NCBI RefSeq assembly: GCF_042477335.2
Contig: NC_091247.1
Span: 228,618,001 to 228,682,000 of the forward strand
Direction of reading: 5' to 3'
DNA length: 64,000 nt
Source of the DNA: Ovis canadensis
Taxonomy: Eukaryota; Chordata; Mammalia; Artiodactyla; Bovidae
A program made the translations under genes and the position numbers. Position 1 is the first letter of the stretch, and every line of letters starts with the position of its first letter. Shown here piece by piece: positions 1-10,200 of the stretch. The notes beneath the pieces were generated by a model. It saw only the letters and a program-made list of their open reading frames with translations. It was not told the origin of the DNA and searched no databases.

Positions 1-227
1 GCGGGGTCGGTCAGAGCGAAGCGCGGGGCCGTGTGGACCGTCGGGCTGTGCTCCTGGGCGGTGTCTGCGCAGGCACGCGGTCCTCCTGAGTTCTCTGGCT
101 GGCGAGGCCTGGGCCCGTGGGGGTCTTGCCGTCTGGGGCTCTGTGGAGGAAAAGGTCCTGGGGTGCGGGGAGGGTGGCGCTGACCCCAGGAGAGCCCCAG
201 GGTGACGTGCCTACTGCCTGCTTTCAG
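1..227 (+). other. GRAMD4: GRAMD4 intron, 3' part
   Basis: GC-rich intronic DNA ending in a clear polypyrimidine tract and acceptor just before 228. No exon or repeat is recognised here. The short open frame starting at 117 runs across the splice sites and is not a gene. Confidence 0.7.
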
Positions 228-296
228 TACAAGGTCCTCTCTGTCCTGCCGGGGTCGGGCATGGGGATTGCCGTGTCCACGCCGTCGACCCAGAAG
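228..296 (+). CDS. GRAMD4: GRAMD4 penultimate coding exon
   Basis: The exon encodes 23 residues beginning YKVLSVLPGSGMG and ending TPSTQK. It is flanked by a pyrimidine-rich acceptor (ctttcag, 221-227) and a GTAAAG donor (297-302), and it is in phase 0 at both ends. The peptide matches my recollection of the C-terminal part of GRAM domain-containing protein 4, a membrane-associated, mitochondrion/ER-linked pro-apoptotic protein. Only the end of the gene lies in the window, so upstream exons and the transmembrane region are not visible. The call is supported by the next exon and by the neighbouring CERK gene, its human neighbour. Confidence 0.88.
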
Positions 297-420
297 GTAA
301 AGGTGCTGGCCGGGCCCCGGGGTGGGGTGGGCTGGGGGTGGGGTCTGCCTGCGTGACCTGGCCCCGCTGGCCCTGGCCTGTGTAGACTCCCGCCTGCGCC
401 TGTTTGCTCCCTCCCGCCAG

Positions 421-525
421 CCGCTGGTGTTCGGCGCCATGGTACACAGAGACGAGGCGTTCGAGACCATCTTCAGCCAGTACATGAAGATCACGTCCGC
501 GGCGGCCGCCGGCAGCGACAGCTAG
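421..525 (+). CDS. GRAMD4: GRAMD4 terminal coding exon with stop
   Basis: It follows a cag acceptor at 418-420 and reads 34 codons plus a TAG stop at 523-525. It starts PLVFGAMVHRDEAF and ends with a serine/alanine-rich tail (ITSAAAAGSDS). The VFGAMVHRDEAFE segment is the end of the GRAM domain, a PH-like lipid-binding fold, and human GRAMD4 has a very similar tail. The 124-bp intron before it (297-420) keeps the frame. Confidence 0.9.
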   Translation, partial: PLVFGAMVHRDEAFETIFSQYMKITSAAAAGSDS

Positions 526-2418
526 TGCTGACTCCCCTGGACGCTGCTGGGAGGTTTTCTTTTTCTTTTCTCTTAACAGTTTGGTAGTGGGAAAAAAAAA
601 ATCGGACATCCTCATGATCTTTTGCAATAATCCCCCCGGATGTGTGATTTCCATTGTGTTGACCCTGCGTTTTGTAGACCCCTTCATGCAGGGGTCGGGG
701 CTCTCGAGGGCTCGTCCCGTGGATGCGGGGGCCACCGGGAAGGACAATGACATATGGGCCCCGCCGCCAGGCACGGCCGGACCCCCTTGGTCCCCGCAGG
801 GCAGAGACCGCCCAGCCCGGTCCCAGGTGCCAGCGGCTCTTCTGCACCAAAGCCATAGGAGGAGCGCGCAGGGCCTCCCCATGGAGAGGGACGCCCGCGA
901 CGTGTGAGGGGGCCCCTGCCAGCCTCCGTGAATGGGCCGGCCCTGCAAAGAGGCCCCCGCGCGCGTGTTGGGAGCACGATGCCGGCCAGCCCCTCGGGGG
1001 CCCGCAATCAGCCTTGGGGGTATGCGCAGAGGCCGAGGACGACAGCCGCTTGGGGGGCTCTGGGCTTCGGGGCTCGTGCCGGCTCCCAGGCTGCAGGGCC
1101 AGCTGGCTGAGGGGCTCCTGGGCTGGAGCAGGAAGGACGGGGGCGCCCCAGGCCCCCCCAGGGCGGGTTGTAAGAGGTGCTGAGCCTGCCCAGCGTTGGC
1201 AACAGCACAGAGCAGAGCCCAGAGGCCAGCCTGCACCCGGGCGCCCCCAGGCGGAGGGGAGTGGGGTCCTCGCAGGCCTGGCATCAGAAGCCGGCAAGGC
1301 GTCGGGACTGGCCCGAGGCCTCGGGGATGGACACGCCGAGCTGCTGAGCACACTTCCAACCACGGGCCCTGCCGGCCCTCAGCTTGTCCCGCATCCCCGG
1401 GTGTCACTGGGATTGTTGTTTTTTGAAGAAACAGAAGATTATATTTTTTACAGAGAGCAAGCTGTTCTTATTTTTGTATCATTTTTCAGATGTGATTTTT
1501 ACCTTTGCTCCTAATTTGCTGGTCGGGTGAGTGACATGGTGGCCTTGCTCAGGTCACACCCCCAGAGGGGTCCCCTGCCCCCACGGGGAGCCTCCCCCAC
1601 CAGCTCCCAAAGCACATGCCCTGGTCCAGACCGTACGTGCGGGGCCAGCCTGGCTCCCCGTCCCCCTGGCACTGGGATCTTGTGATTCTGCAGGTCGACC
1701 TTGAACAGACTTAGGCGGAGCCCACCCTCAGCCTGGGCTTTGGACCCTGGTCAGCGCAGGTGGACCAAGTCTCAGGGGCTGGGTGAGGGTCCACAGCCAG
1801 TGGGGACCCCCTCCGGGCCCGAGGCAGGCAGGGTGGGCCCTGGACTGGGTCCAGGACGACAGCGGGGGCGACACCTGGGGGTGTTGCCAGGGCCACTGTG
1901 TGCTCAGCGTGTGCCCCCAAGCCCGGGGCGGAGGCCCTGCGGGGAGCGGACTTGCTGTCTTCAGCCGCGTGGCTCGGTTTGAGTCCCTTCCAAGGAGAAA
2001 GGGAGATGAAAACTGACCATGTGCTGCGGGCGGCCACCAGGAGCCGAGGCGGGCCCTGCCTGGAAGCCCGGGGCCTCCACCGGGAAGGGCGCAGGCCCGG
2101 GAGACGCCCTGTCGGTGAGAGCCTGTGTTGTTTTTACTGAATCGTGTAAATCTGGGCAGACGTTTAATTTCTGCGACTAATCGCGGAACTAGAATGAATG
2201 TTAACATTTTTTATGTCTGAAGCTTGAGTCTGTTTTCACTCTGTAAATGCTCGTTACCAGTGTAACTTTTGTTCAACAAAAGAATTGTACTGTATGAAGA
2301 ACTAATTGAAAAAAAATTCTCCTGTAACATTTTTTTTTTAAAGAAAACCTTGTTTAAAGAAAAAAGTCTTGTATAAATTATAAATTTTTATTTAAATAAA
2401 CCTGGAACGTGTTGTGCT
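526..2418 (+). other. GRAMD4: GRAMD4 3'UTR
   Basis: From the stop codon to just past the poly(A) signal. The first 1.5 kb is mostly GC-rich. The last 250 bp turns AT-rich, with T and A runs typical of a mammalian transcript end. The exact cleavage site is inferred, about 15-20 bases after the signal. Large open frames on both strands here, including a 398-codon one on the minus strand, are compositional shadows. Confidence 0.75.
2395..2400 (+). promoter_or_regulatory. GRAMD4: GRAMD4 poly(A) signal AATAAA
   Basis: A canonical AATAAA hexamer at the end of the AT-rich tail. It is followed by G/T-rich sequence (gtgttgtgctc around 2410) that can serve as the downstream element. The sequence becomes GC-rich and unstructured beyond it. 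Confidence 0.8.
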
Positions 2419-3651
2419 CACAGTAGGGGAGGGTGCGGGGTGGCTTTCCTGGCAGGGTCTCGTGGCCAGCAGCACTGGAGGGCAGTGGGGTTTTGGCGTC
2501 AAGGCCGAGGGGTGAGGTGGGTCCCCCGGGAGTGAGCCGTGGGGGCAGGGCAGGGGGGCTGTGCACACGGACAGGCTGGGAACAGGGAGGCAGAGGCCGG
2601 CTTCCAGAAGAAGGAAGCCAGTGATGAGTGGTGGCCGGCGGGGAGGGGTGTGCAGGGGCTGGCACACACCCTGGAGGTGGGGGGAGCTCAGGCCTGGCCT
2701 CCCGGGGGGCCGTGGGCATGTCTGGGGCTGGGTGCTGCTTGCAGCCCCCGCCCCGAGGCTGAGAGATGGGAGGCGGAGGGGCCCTGGCCAGAGGGGTCCT
2801 CGGTAGCACGTGTGGTTCTGCGGGTCCACTGGCTGACACTAGACACGGATGCAGGAACCTGCCTGGCTTCTGCAACCACTGGGGCCATGTGGTGCAGGGC
2901 AGGGGGTCTGGGGGACAGAAGGGGGAGACGGGAGCACAGAGCGAATGAGATGAACATTTTTGTGCTTGAATTGGGGCTCTCTCCACGGGTGGTGCTGTTT
3001 ACAGCATGGCATTTGGGGAGTGGATTTTACGACTGATGGACACGTAAGTAAGGAGGCCGCACAGTGACCAAAGGGGGTGCTCCTGGTGAACCAAGAACTG
3101 GGACTGGTCTGGTTCTCCCCACGGTAACCAATTGGCAGAGCTGATTCCAAAGTTATTTGTTGAAACAGAGACTCTAGTGAGATGTGAGGGACCCTGACGA
3201 CGGCTGGGGTGTCGGGGACCGGCAGCTGCGGTCCGTGATCCGAGGGAGACCCTAGTGTCTGGCTGGCTGAGATCTGCCCCAGAACCACTGGGACAGGAAG
3301 CCCAGCCCCTTCCTCTTGTGGACCCAGCGTCCTTCACTGTCAAGGGCTGGCATCCCACCAAGGTCGTAAAGGAAGACAGACATTCCAATATCTGTGTCTA
3401 CAGACAGTCCCCAGGCCTGCAGATAAATGAGGCAAGCTTTCTGGATGCAATCCCATTCATAAAAAACAACTGCGCTTGTACTTAAAGGAGAGTAGCCTCA
3501 CAATAACGCTGTTTCTAAGAACAAATCCGAATAAAATTGAGAGATGTGGAAAAATTATAAAGCTCTGTTAAAAGGCATGAATGAGGACTGACGTAAATGA
3601 AAACATGCAATGTTAATAGACTGGAAAATTTCATTTCGTGATGAAAATGTC
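2419..3651. other. Intergenic DNA between GRAMD4 and CERK
   Basis: No exon, RNA gene or confidently named repeat is visible. The left half is GC-rich and the right half (3400-3650) is AT-rich. The open frames have no recognisable domains. Confidence 0.5.
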
Positions 3652-4163
3652 TTCAGTTCAGTCAGTTCAGTTCAGTCACTCATTCGTGTCCAACTCTTTG
3701 CAACCCCATGAATCGCAGCACACCAGGCCTCCCTGTCCATCACCAACTCCAGGAGTTCACTCAGACTCACATCCATCGAGTCCGTGATGCCATCCAGCCA
3801 TCTCATCCTCTGTCCCCTTCTCCTCCTGACCCCAATCCCTCCCAGCATCAGGGTCTTTTCCAATGAGTCAACTCTTCGCATGAGGTGGCCAAAGTACTGG
3901 AGCTTCAGCTTTAGCATCATTCCTTCCAAAGAAATCCCAGGGCTGATCTCCTTCAGAATGGACTGGTTGGATCTCCTTGCAGTCCAAGGGACTCTCAAGA
4001 GTCTTCTCCAACACCACAGTTCAAAAGCATCAATTCTTCGGCACTCAGCCTTCTTCACAGTCCAACTCTCACATCCATACTGGAAATACCATAGCCTTGA
4101 CTAGACGGACCTTAGTTGGCAAAGTAATGTCTCTGCTTTTGAAACGTCTTAACACCCGCTGAA
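3652..4163 (-). mobile_element. BovB LINE (RTE clade) 3' fragment
   Basis: Read on the minus strand, this is the 3' end of the ruminant non-LTR retrotransposon BovB. A still-open frame at 3672-4058 encodes 128 residues of the ORF2 C-terminus, downstream of the reverse transcriptase, with the hallmark segments [40 protein letters not shown] and [15 protein letters not shown]. The terminal tract is the tandem ttcag/ctgaa repeat at 3652-3675. RepeatMasker may call the same DNA ART2A, a BovB-derived SINE. It is 5'-truncated, as expected of target-primed reverse transcription. Confidence 0.88.
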
Positions 4164-4309
4164 TGAAACAAGCTCCAGAAATGACACGTACAATCACTTT
4201 ATGTGAGGAGCAAAGCCTGCAAGACTGAACACACTGTTCGAGGATGTGAACACACAGGGGAGGGAAGAAGCCTTTCTCTGCCCTCTTAGGTTCAGTTCCT
4301 GGGGTCTGC

Positions 4310-4570
4310 AAGTTAAATCAACAAAAGGCAAGTTAGGAGAAAAGGCACAGAGTTTTTATTTAGTGCTAATATTTATGTATTTTTTTGTTCCTGGAGGCCT
4401 TTGTAGAAAAAGAGTCTGACCCAAAGAGGTGGTCAGACTCAGGGTTTTATATGCCGTTTTAATAAAAGGCAATAAATTTGTCAAGAAATGACAAGATAAA
4501 GAAAAGGGAGCTTGGGCTTCTTGGGTAAACATACTGAGGAATTTTATTTGGGGGGAAACTAATGGAACAG
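4310..4570. other. AT-rich intergenic stretch, unidentified
   Basis: AT-rich DNA with several AATAAA/TTTATT motifs. It looks like one older sequence interrupted by the Bov-tA that follows, because it resumes after it near 4765. I cannot name a family. Confidence 0.3.
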
Positions 4571-4762
4571 AGTGAAAGTTGCTTGGTTGTGTCCGCCTCT
4601 TTGCGACTCCATGGACTATACGGTCCCTGGGATTCTCCGGGTCAGAATACTGGAGTGGGGAGCCTTCCCCTTCTCCAGGGGATCTTCCCATCCCAGGGAT
4701 TGAACCCAGGTCTCCTGCATTATGGACGGATTCCTCACTAGCTGAGCCACGGGGGCTGGCTA
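4571..4762 (-). mobile_element. Bov-tA SINE
   Basis: Minus-strand copy. The tRNA-Glu-like head (rc of the ctgagccac...ggctggc end near 4742-4760, with a B-box-like tgggttcaatccc near 4697-4709) is fused to the BovA tail that ends near the rc of gttgcttggttgtgtccg. Imperfect target-site duplications flank it: ctaatggaacag (4559-4570) and ctaacggaatag (4760-4771). Confidence 0.85.
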
Positions 4763-5254
4763 ACGGAATAGGAGGGTGGTTTTATTACTCAGGTTGGTTT
4801 GTCAGCTCGGTGCTGACTCTGTCTCCAGGGACACGGGCAGCCCTTGAGGACAGGGGGGGCTCACCTCACAATCGGCAAGGCGTGTCCCTCCAGGCAGACA
4901 TGGGAGGGGCAGGCAGTTCTGCCTGCATCAGCTGCCGCCTCACTGTCATCTGCTCAGAACCCCCTCGTGCCCAAGTGGACCACGTGGGGTGCTGTGTTCT
5001 GATCCCCTCACGAGGGTGAAGCACGCGATTCGCTCCAGCTTTAAAAACATAGTTCCCTCCTCCATGGGGGCAGGGGAGGCTCGGTCCCCAAGGGCACACG
5101 GGGAGGAGCCTGGGGGTGAAGATCAATTCCTTGGCATGGGCGGTAGGCTCACCCTTGCTCATTTTCTTTAAATTGTATGTGTTGTCACACACAAAAAATA
5201 TACTCTGCTTTGAAAGACAACAGGAATTTGTAAGAGAAAAAAAAAAGGCCACAT

Positions 5255-7186
5255 TCTGCCCAAAGTAACAACTTTTATTTGTTTTCTCAAACATATCGGA
5301 GCAAATTCACTGTTTTCTAACCTTGAAGCCAGCAAGGTTAGAAAGGAAGTTAGGCCACTTTCCGTTGCCACCGCCAGTTCCACGGGGCCGCCGTGCGGGC
5401 AGAGTCAGCTGGCGCCGAGGGCCTGGCACCCCGGCCGCCCTGGCCTCTGCATGACCAGGAAGAGGGGAACCGCGGCACCGCCGAGCACAGGGCCACCACC
5501 GGGCCAGCGCTTGTCAGCAACCCCGGGGCCTCCCTGTCCAGCCGTCAGTTCCGATTTTTCCTTAAAATGCTGGAGTTTAGGCTGTGGTCGCTCCACCAGA
5601 GTCCTGGCTCGTGGGAAGGTCGGAAAGGTACTCTGGTCCCGGGGTGGGGTCGTCCGCAGCTCCTGGGGTGGGGGTGGGGCTGGGGGCTCAGACAGTCACA
5701 GGACCCCCAGGGACAGTTCCAGAATCTGCGGTTTTGAAGGTCAGCAAGCGGTTGGTGAACATGGCCAAGGCCACTGGGGAGCCACGTGGCATTACAGGGG
5801 TGGGGTGGGGGGCTCCTTGAACAGAACATGCTTACTCTTGGCCTAGACTGTTTTTCTAAACAGCAGTGGGTTTCGGGGCAGACTAGTGATTGACGTTTCC
5901 CAGGGACAGTCAAGACTGTGGAGACCCTCTTGGGGACCCTCTAGGAACACGGTCTCCTGAAAAACCCCTGTCGAAGCTGCCCTGGGTGGGAATGAGACAG
6001 GATGTGCCACACGTACGAGTTCTGAGAATGAAAGACATCTGTTAGACGCGAGGGTGACCACCGGACCCTGCATGGTGGCCGGCGGCCCTCAGACCGCCTC
6101 TTGTAACAGTCGAGCTCCCTTTTCACAAGTCCAGGTGGGGGCGGCATCCTCTTAGGTCTCAGATAAAGCTGCTGCAGACGCGCTGTCCACGCAGAGAAGC
6201 ACAAACACGAAACTGGGCCGGGCCAGGCGCCCCCCGGCCCGGGGTGGGGCCCGCACTTGCACAGCAAACAAATGAAAACACGGCCAGCGAGGACACTGTT
6301 CATGCTCTTCCGGTTTACAGAACGAACCTTGCAATAAATATATGGGAGGAAGTGTGTAGACAACAAAGGCATGGACCTGGATCACGTGTACAGACTCGGG
6401 GCTGCGGAAAGGGCACCCCGGGACAGTGGGGCTCTTGGTCTGAAGTTCATGGGCTGCTTCCCGTCTCCCCACCGAGCCCGGGCCACCAAGCCCAGGCATG
6501 GCAGCCCCCGCCGTGGGGAGAGCGCTCGGGGCGTCTAAGCGCTGAGACACTCGCCAGGGCACCACGAGCGGCCAGTTTCCGAGGCGCCTGACCTGTCCTC
6601 CCGCCGGATTGTCTAGAAGCGCTGCTGTGACGGGAGTGCAACCTGGGGAGTCCCTCCCGCTCGCTGGACCAGGCTGCCCCGGAGGCAGACGAGGATGTTG
6701 CCTTGTAGATGCCCCTAGGCAGACTAGGACATCGTTGCCTTGTAGATGCGGGAGTCAGGAAGGGTCCAGACGTGCTGCCCTAATTGCAAGGGAAGAGGCA
6801 AGTGCTACAAAGCAAACCGCTACTCAGCAGGCGCTGACCACCAGCGCCGCAGGGCAGGTCCTGCCGAGCAGCCCAGGGGCCCCATGGACGTGCCGCCCCT
6901 GAGTTGCTGCGTTAGAGCCACGGGCGGGCCATCAGCGCGGCTGCAATCTAAGGGGCTGGCTCCCCAGCCGGCATGGGCCACCTGCAGGGGCTGAGACAGG
7001 TGAGATGCAGCCCACAGACGCACACAGAACCAAAAATACCAAATTCGTCCATGAAAATTGCTGACAAAAATGTTATTTTTTCTAAAATCAATATTCAACT
7101 ATCAAAAATAAATTTCTAAATTTGAATGTATCGCAACATAATTGGTCTGTCGTCATTGTCTAAGACACGGTTCCCACGGCCCGCGC
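5255..7186 (-). other. CERK: CERK 3'UTR
   Basis: Minus-strand non-coding sequence from the CERK stop to about 20 bases past the poly(A) signal. It is about 1.9 kb. No SINE is recognised inside it. The 3' boundary is inferred from the hexamer. Shorter or longer forms are possible, because other AATAAA-like motifs lie further on (about 4355-4550). Confidence 0.65.
5274..5279 (-). promoter_or_regulatory. CERK: CERK poly(A) signal AATAAA
   Basis: The + strand reads tttatt, giving AATAAA on the CERK strand, within aaataaaagttg. It lies 1.9 kb after the stop codon. It is the first canonical hexamer I found on the minus strand downstream of the CERK stop. Confidence 0.6.
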
Positions 7187-7259
7187 TCAGCCGCGGGACT
7201 CCTGCTTGGGGCTTTCTTCGATTCCTCGAGCGAAGAGCCGGATCAGCTGGCAGTGGACC
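7187..7259 (-). CDS. CERK: CERK exon 13 (terminal coding part)
   Basis: Encodes the end of the protein, [20 protein letters not shown] then SRG and TGA (7189-7187). The acceptor is ctccgcag. The last eight residues differ from human (EENPKPDSHS), as expected of a fast-evolving tail. Confidence 0.94.
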
Positions 7260-10200
7260 CTGCGGAGACAGAGGGCCACACTGAGACCCTGACCCCGGGC
7301 CCGGGGGCAAGGCGGGCCTCAGTCACCAGGGGGGCGGGTCAGGGGCTCCGGGAAATGTGCTGACACCCCTGAGAGAGGGCGGTGACGGCCAAGCGGAAAC
7401 CCGGGACTGCGCAGACCCACCGGTGAGCAGAGGGCCAGCCCAGCCCCCCGGGCCAGCCCCCACCCCCGCCGGGTCCGCTCATCAGAACCCAGCCGACGGG
7501 GCCACAGGGTGGGTCCCACGAGGAGCACTCTGAGCGTCAGGAGACGCAGTCCGGGAGGTGAGGGGCCCCACCTTCCACCGCAAGCACAGCATGTGAGCCT
7601 GGGGCTTGGAGGTCTGCAGGGGCTCCTGGGCCCACCCCCACCCTGGCAGGGCCTCCTCCCCACATTATGAATGACGTCACAGGCGCCTCAGAGATGCCGC
7701 GTCATAAAACCCCCCGAAGTGACGCGCTGCTCCAGGCTCCGTAATCTCTGTCAAGATGCACAGGCTCTATTTCTCGAGAGAACCTTTCCTAACTGTCGAC
7801 CGTTCCTAAGCCGGCATTAAAAATACTTGCATTTCCTGAATTTGTGAAAGGAGCCTACTGAAGGCGGAGCCCTGCACACAGGACCGCGGGACGGGTTTTC
7901 TTGGGACCTTGGAGCCCTCCTGCCCTGAGATGCAAGGCGTGAGGTCACTACCACACTGGCTGCACCCCGGCTGCAAGAGCAGGGACGAGCAGGCCGGGGC
8001 TCGGGGAGGCTGGAGAGCCTGCTCCTGCCCGTGGCTTTGCTTGGACACCAAGGGTAGAGAGGCCTGGCTGGGGTCAGTGGCTGGTTGCCTGAGAAGCCAT
8101 CTACAGTGGGGTTATAGGCGAGGACGCGCAGCTTGCCAAAACGCAGAAGCTGTGCCCCCAGCTGTCCTTCCGGGCTGCAGGGGCGGGGCTCGTGCCCGCT
8201 CGTGGGCACCTTCCTCACGTAACCCACTCACTATGGTCAACGAGGGTCCAGTTTGGTTTGCTTAAATCTGCCTGCAGTGCAGGAGACCCAAGTTCTTCCA
8301 GGAAGATCCCCTGGAGAAGGAAATGGCAACCCACTCCAGTGTTCTTGCCTGGGAAATGCCATGGACAGAGGAGCCTGGCGGGCTGCAGTCCAAGGTGTCG
8401 CCAAGAGATGGACACGACTAAGTGACTGACACTTTCACTTTCACTTTTCTCTCAAGATCCTAGACGTTTGTAACAGGATAGAAAGACTCCTCCTAGAATT
8501 AAACAGTTCCCCTCAATCTCTTAGGGGCTTCCCAGGTGGTGCTAATGGTAAAGAACCTGCCTGCTAATGCAGGAGACTTAAGAGATGCAGGTTCGATCCC
8601 TGGGTGGGAAGGATCCCCTGGAGGAGGAAATCGCAACCCACTCCAGTGTTCTTGCCTGGAGACTCCCCCATGGACAGAGGAGCCTGGCAGGCTACAGTTC
8701 ATGGGGTCACAAAAAGTCGGACACAACTAAAGCAACTTAGCATGCTTACACGCACACCTCCATCAACAGCCCATCGTTTTGAAAAAGAGAACGCGTTTGA
8801 CTGTGTCCTTCCATGGGGAAAAAGCCTTTCTTGGCGCTTAACATCTCACCTGGTTCTGTAACACATAACATCTCACCCAGTTCTGTAACACATACAACCA
8901 GACTGCAGACCCCCAAGTCCAAACAACAGGCCTAAAGGATTTGGGGCTGGAGGGGCAGGCCTGGCACCTGGGCCTTAGCTCGGCCGTGGGCTCCTCGGGC
9001 TGGAGCACGTCCTGGTGGTGTCAGTGGACCCAGGGCTCCGAAAGCGCCCGCAAAGGGAGTTTGTTAGTTTAAGTCGTTAGGAGACAAGAGGGAACAACAG
9101 TCCAGGGCGTGGCAGAGAAAGTAAGACGAGGGGCTCCCACCCCCAGTGTCCTCCCAACACTGACACAAGGGCATCTCCCGGGCACGCCCGGGCGTTCACG
9201 GCGGGCTGCCACATGCCAGGCTGTAGGGTGCCAGGCTCCCAGACCCCCCGGGGCACGCCTGTGGGTTCATGGTGGGCTGCCACGTGCCAGGTGGTAGGAT
9301 GCCAGGCTCCCAGATCCCCTGGGGCACGCCTGTGGGTTCACGGTGGGCTGCCACGTGCCAGGTGGTAGGGCGCCACCTCCGCTCACCTGACCTCGATGGC
9401 TGGGCTGCTGAGCACCTCCCCGTCGCAGTTCCAGCTGCTGCTGGAGGCGCGGCAGCAGCAGGCGGTAGGGTGCTCGCTGCACAGCTGTCCCAGCCGCTTC
9501 TTCCCGCGGCCCAGCACGCTGCTGTCCTCGTCTTCCGCGGGCTTTGACACAAACTGGAACTTCTTGACGCGATAGACTTCCACGAAGGTGAAATCAAACT
9601 AGCGAGAGACAGCCAGACGGGAACGCGCTCTCAGCGGCGCTGTGCTGGCGGCATGACCACCGTCGGGGGCCTCCCAGCGGGCCCCCCACAACGTGGGGAC
9701 ACGAGAAATGGTCACCACCACGCTTAGAACCGGTCTCATCCACGCTGCGTGACACTTACTGAAGAATCCCGTCGTTCCCGAGCAGCGACTTGTACCATTC
9801 TTTACCTTTTTAACAAGCGGTACTTAAAAAGCTACGTGAAACCACCGTTGGACCAGATCTTAGAAAAACTGAACAGCCATGAACTGTACTACAATCCGAG
9901 ACGGATCAAGAGTTCCAACTGTCTGGATAGCGTTAGACTCGGGATCCCCCCCAACCCCGCGTCAGTACATGCACGGCAGTGACTAAGGGCCTCAGCAGAA
10001 CCCCTTCCTGGGAGCCCGAAGACCGTGCTGTAAGTGGCCTGCGAGGGCAACAGAAAACCGCACTGCATCAGCCTGTCCTGTCTGCAAACAGGAAGAGAAA
10101 AGGGGGAGTGCACGGAGACACTCGCGTCGCCTGGCGCCCAGAGTCAAGGCGTCATAAGCGAGGCTTTATAAGGAGGAAGCGTGACTGAGAGTTCACAGTG

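Larger units (their letters stand above)
7260..9386 (-). other. CERK: CERK intron 12
   Basis: Contains a CRE palindrome near 7672, two Bov-tA-type SINEs (8268-8749) and the 71-bp minisatellite beside the donor. No additional exon is seen. Confidence 0.85.

Noticed and set aside
211-1407. 398-codon open frame on the minus strand over the GRAMD4 end
   Set aside because: It is antisense to verified GRAMD4 exons and the 3'UTR, proline/glycine/arginine-rich, and has no domain. It is a GC-composition shadow.
8525-8610. tRNA-like sequences at the heads of SINEs
   Set aside because: They are the tRNA-Glu-derived promoters of Bov-tA and CHR-2 SINEs and lack a full cloverleaf, so none is called a tRNA gene.
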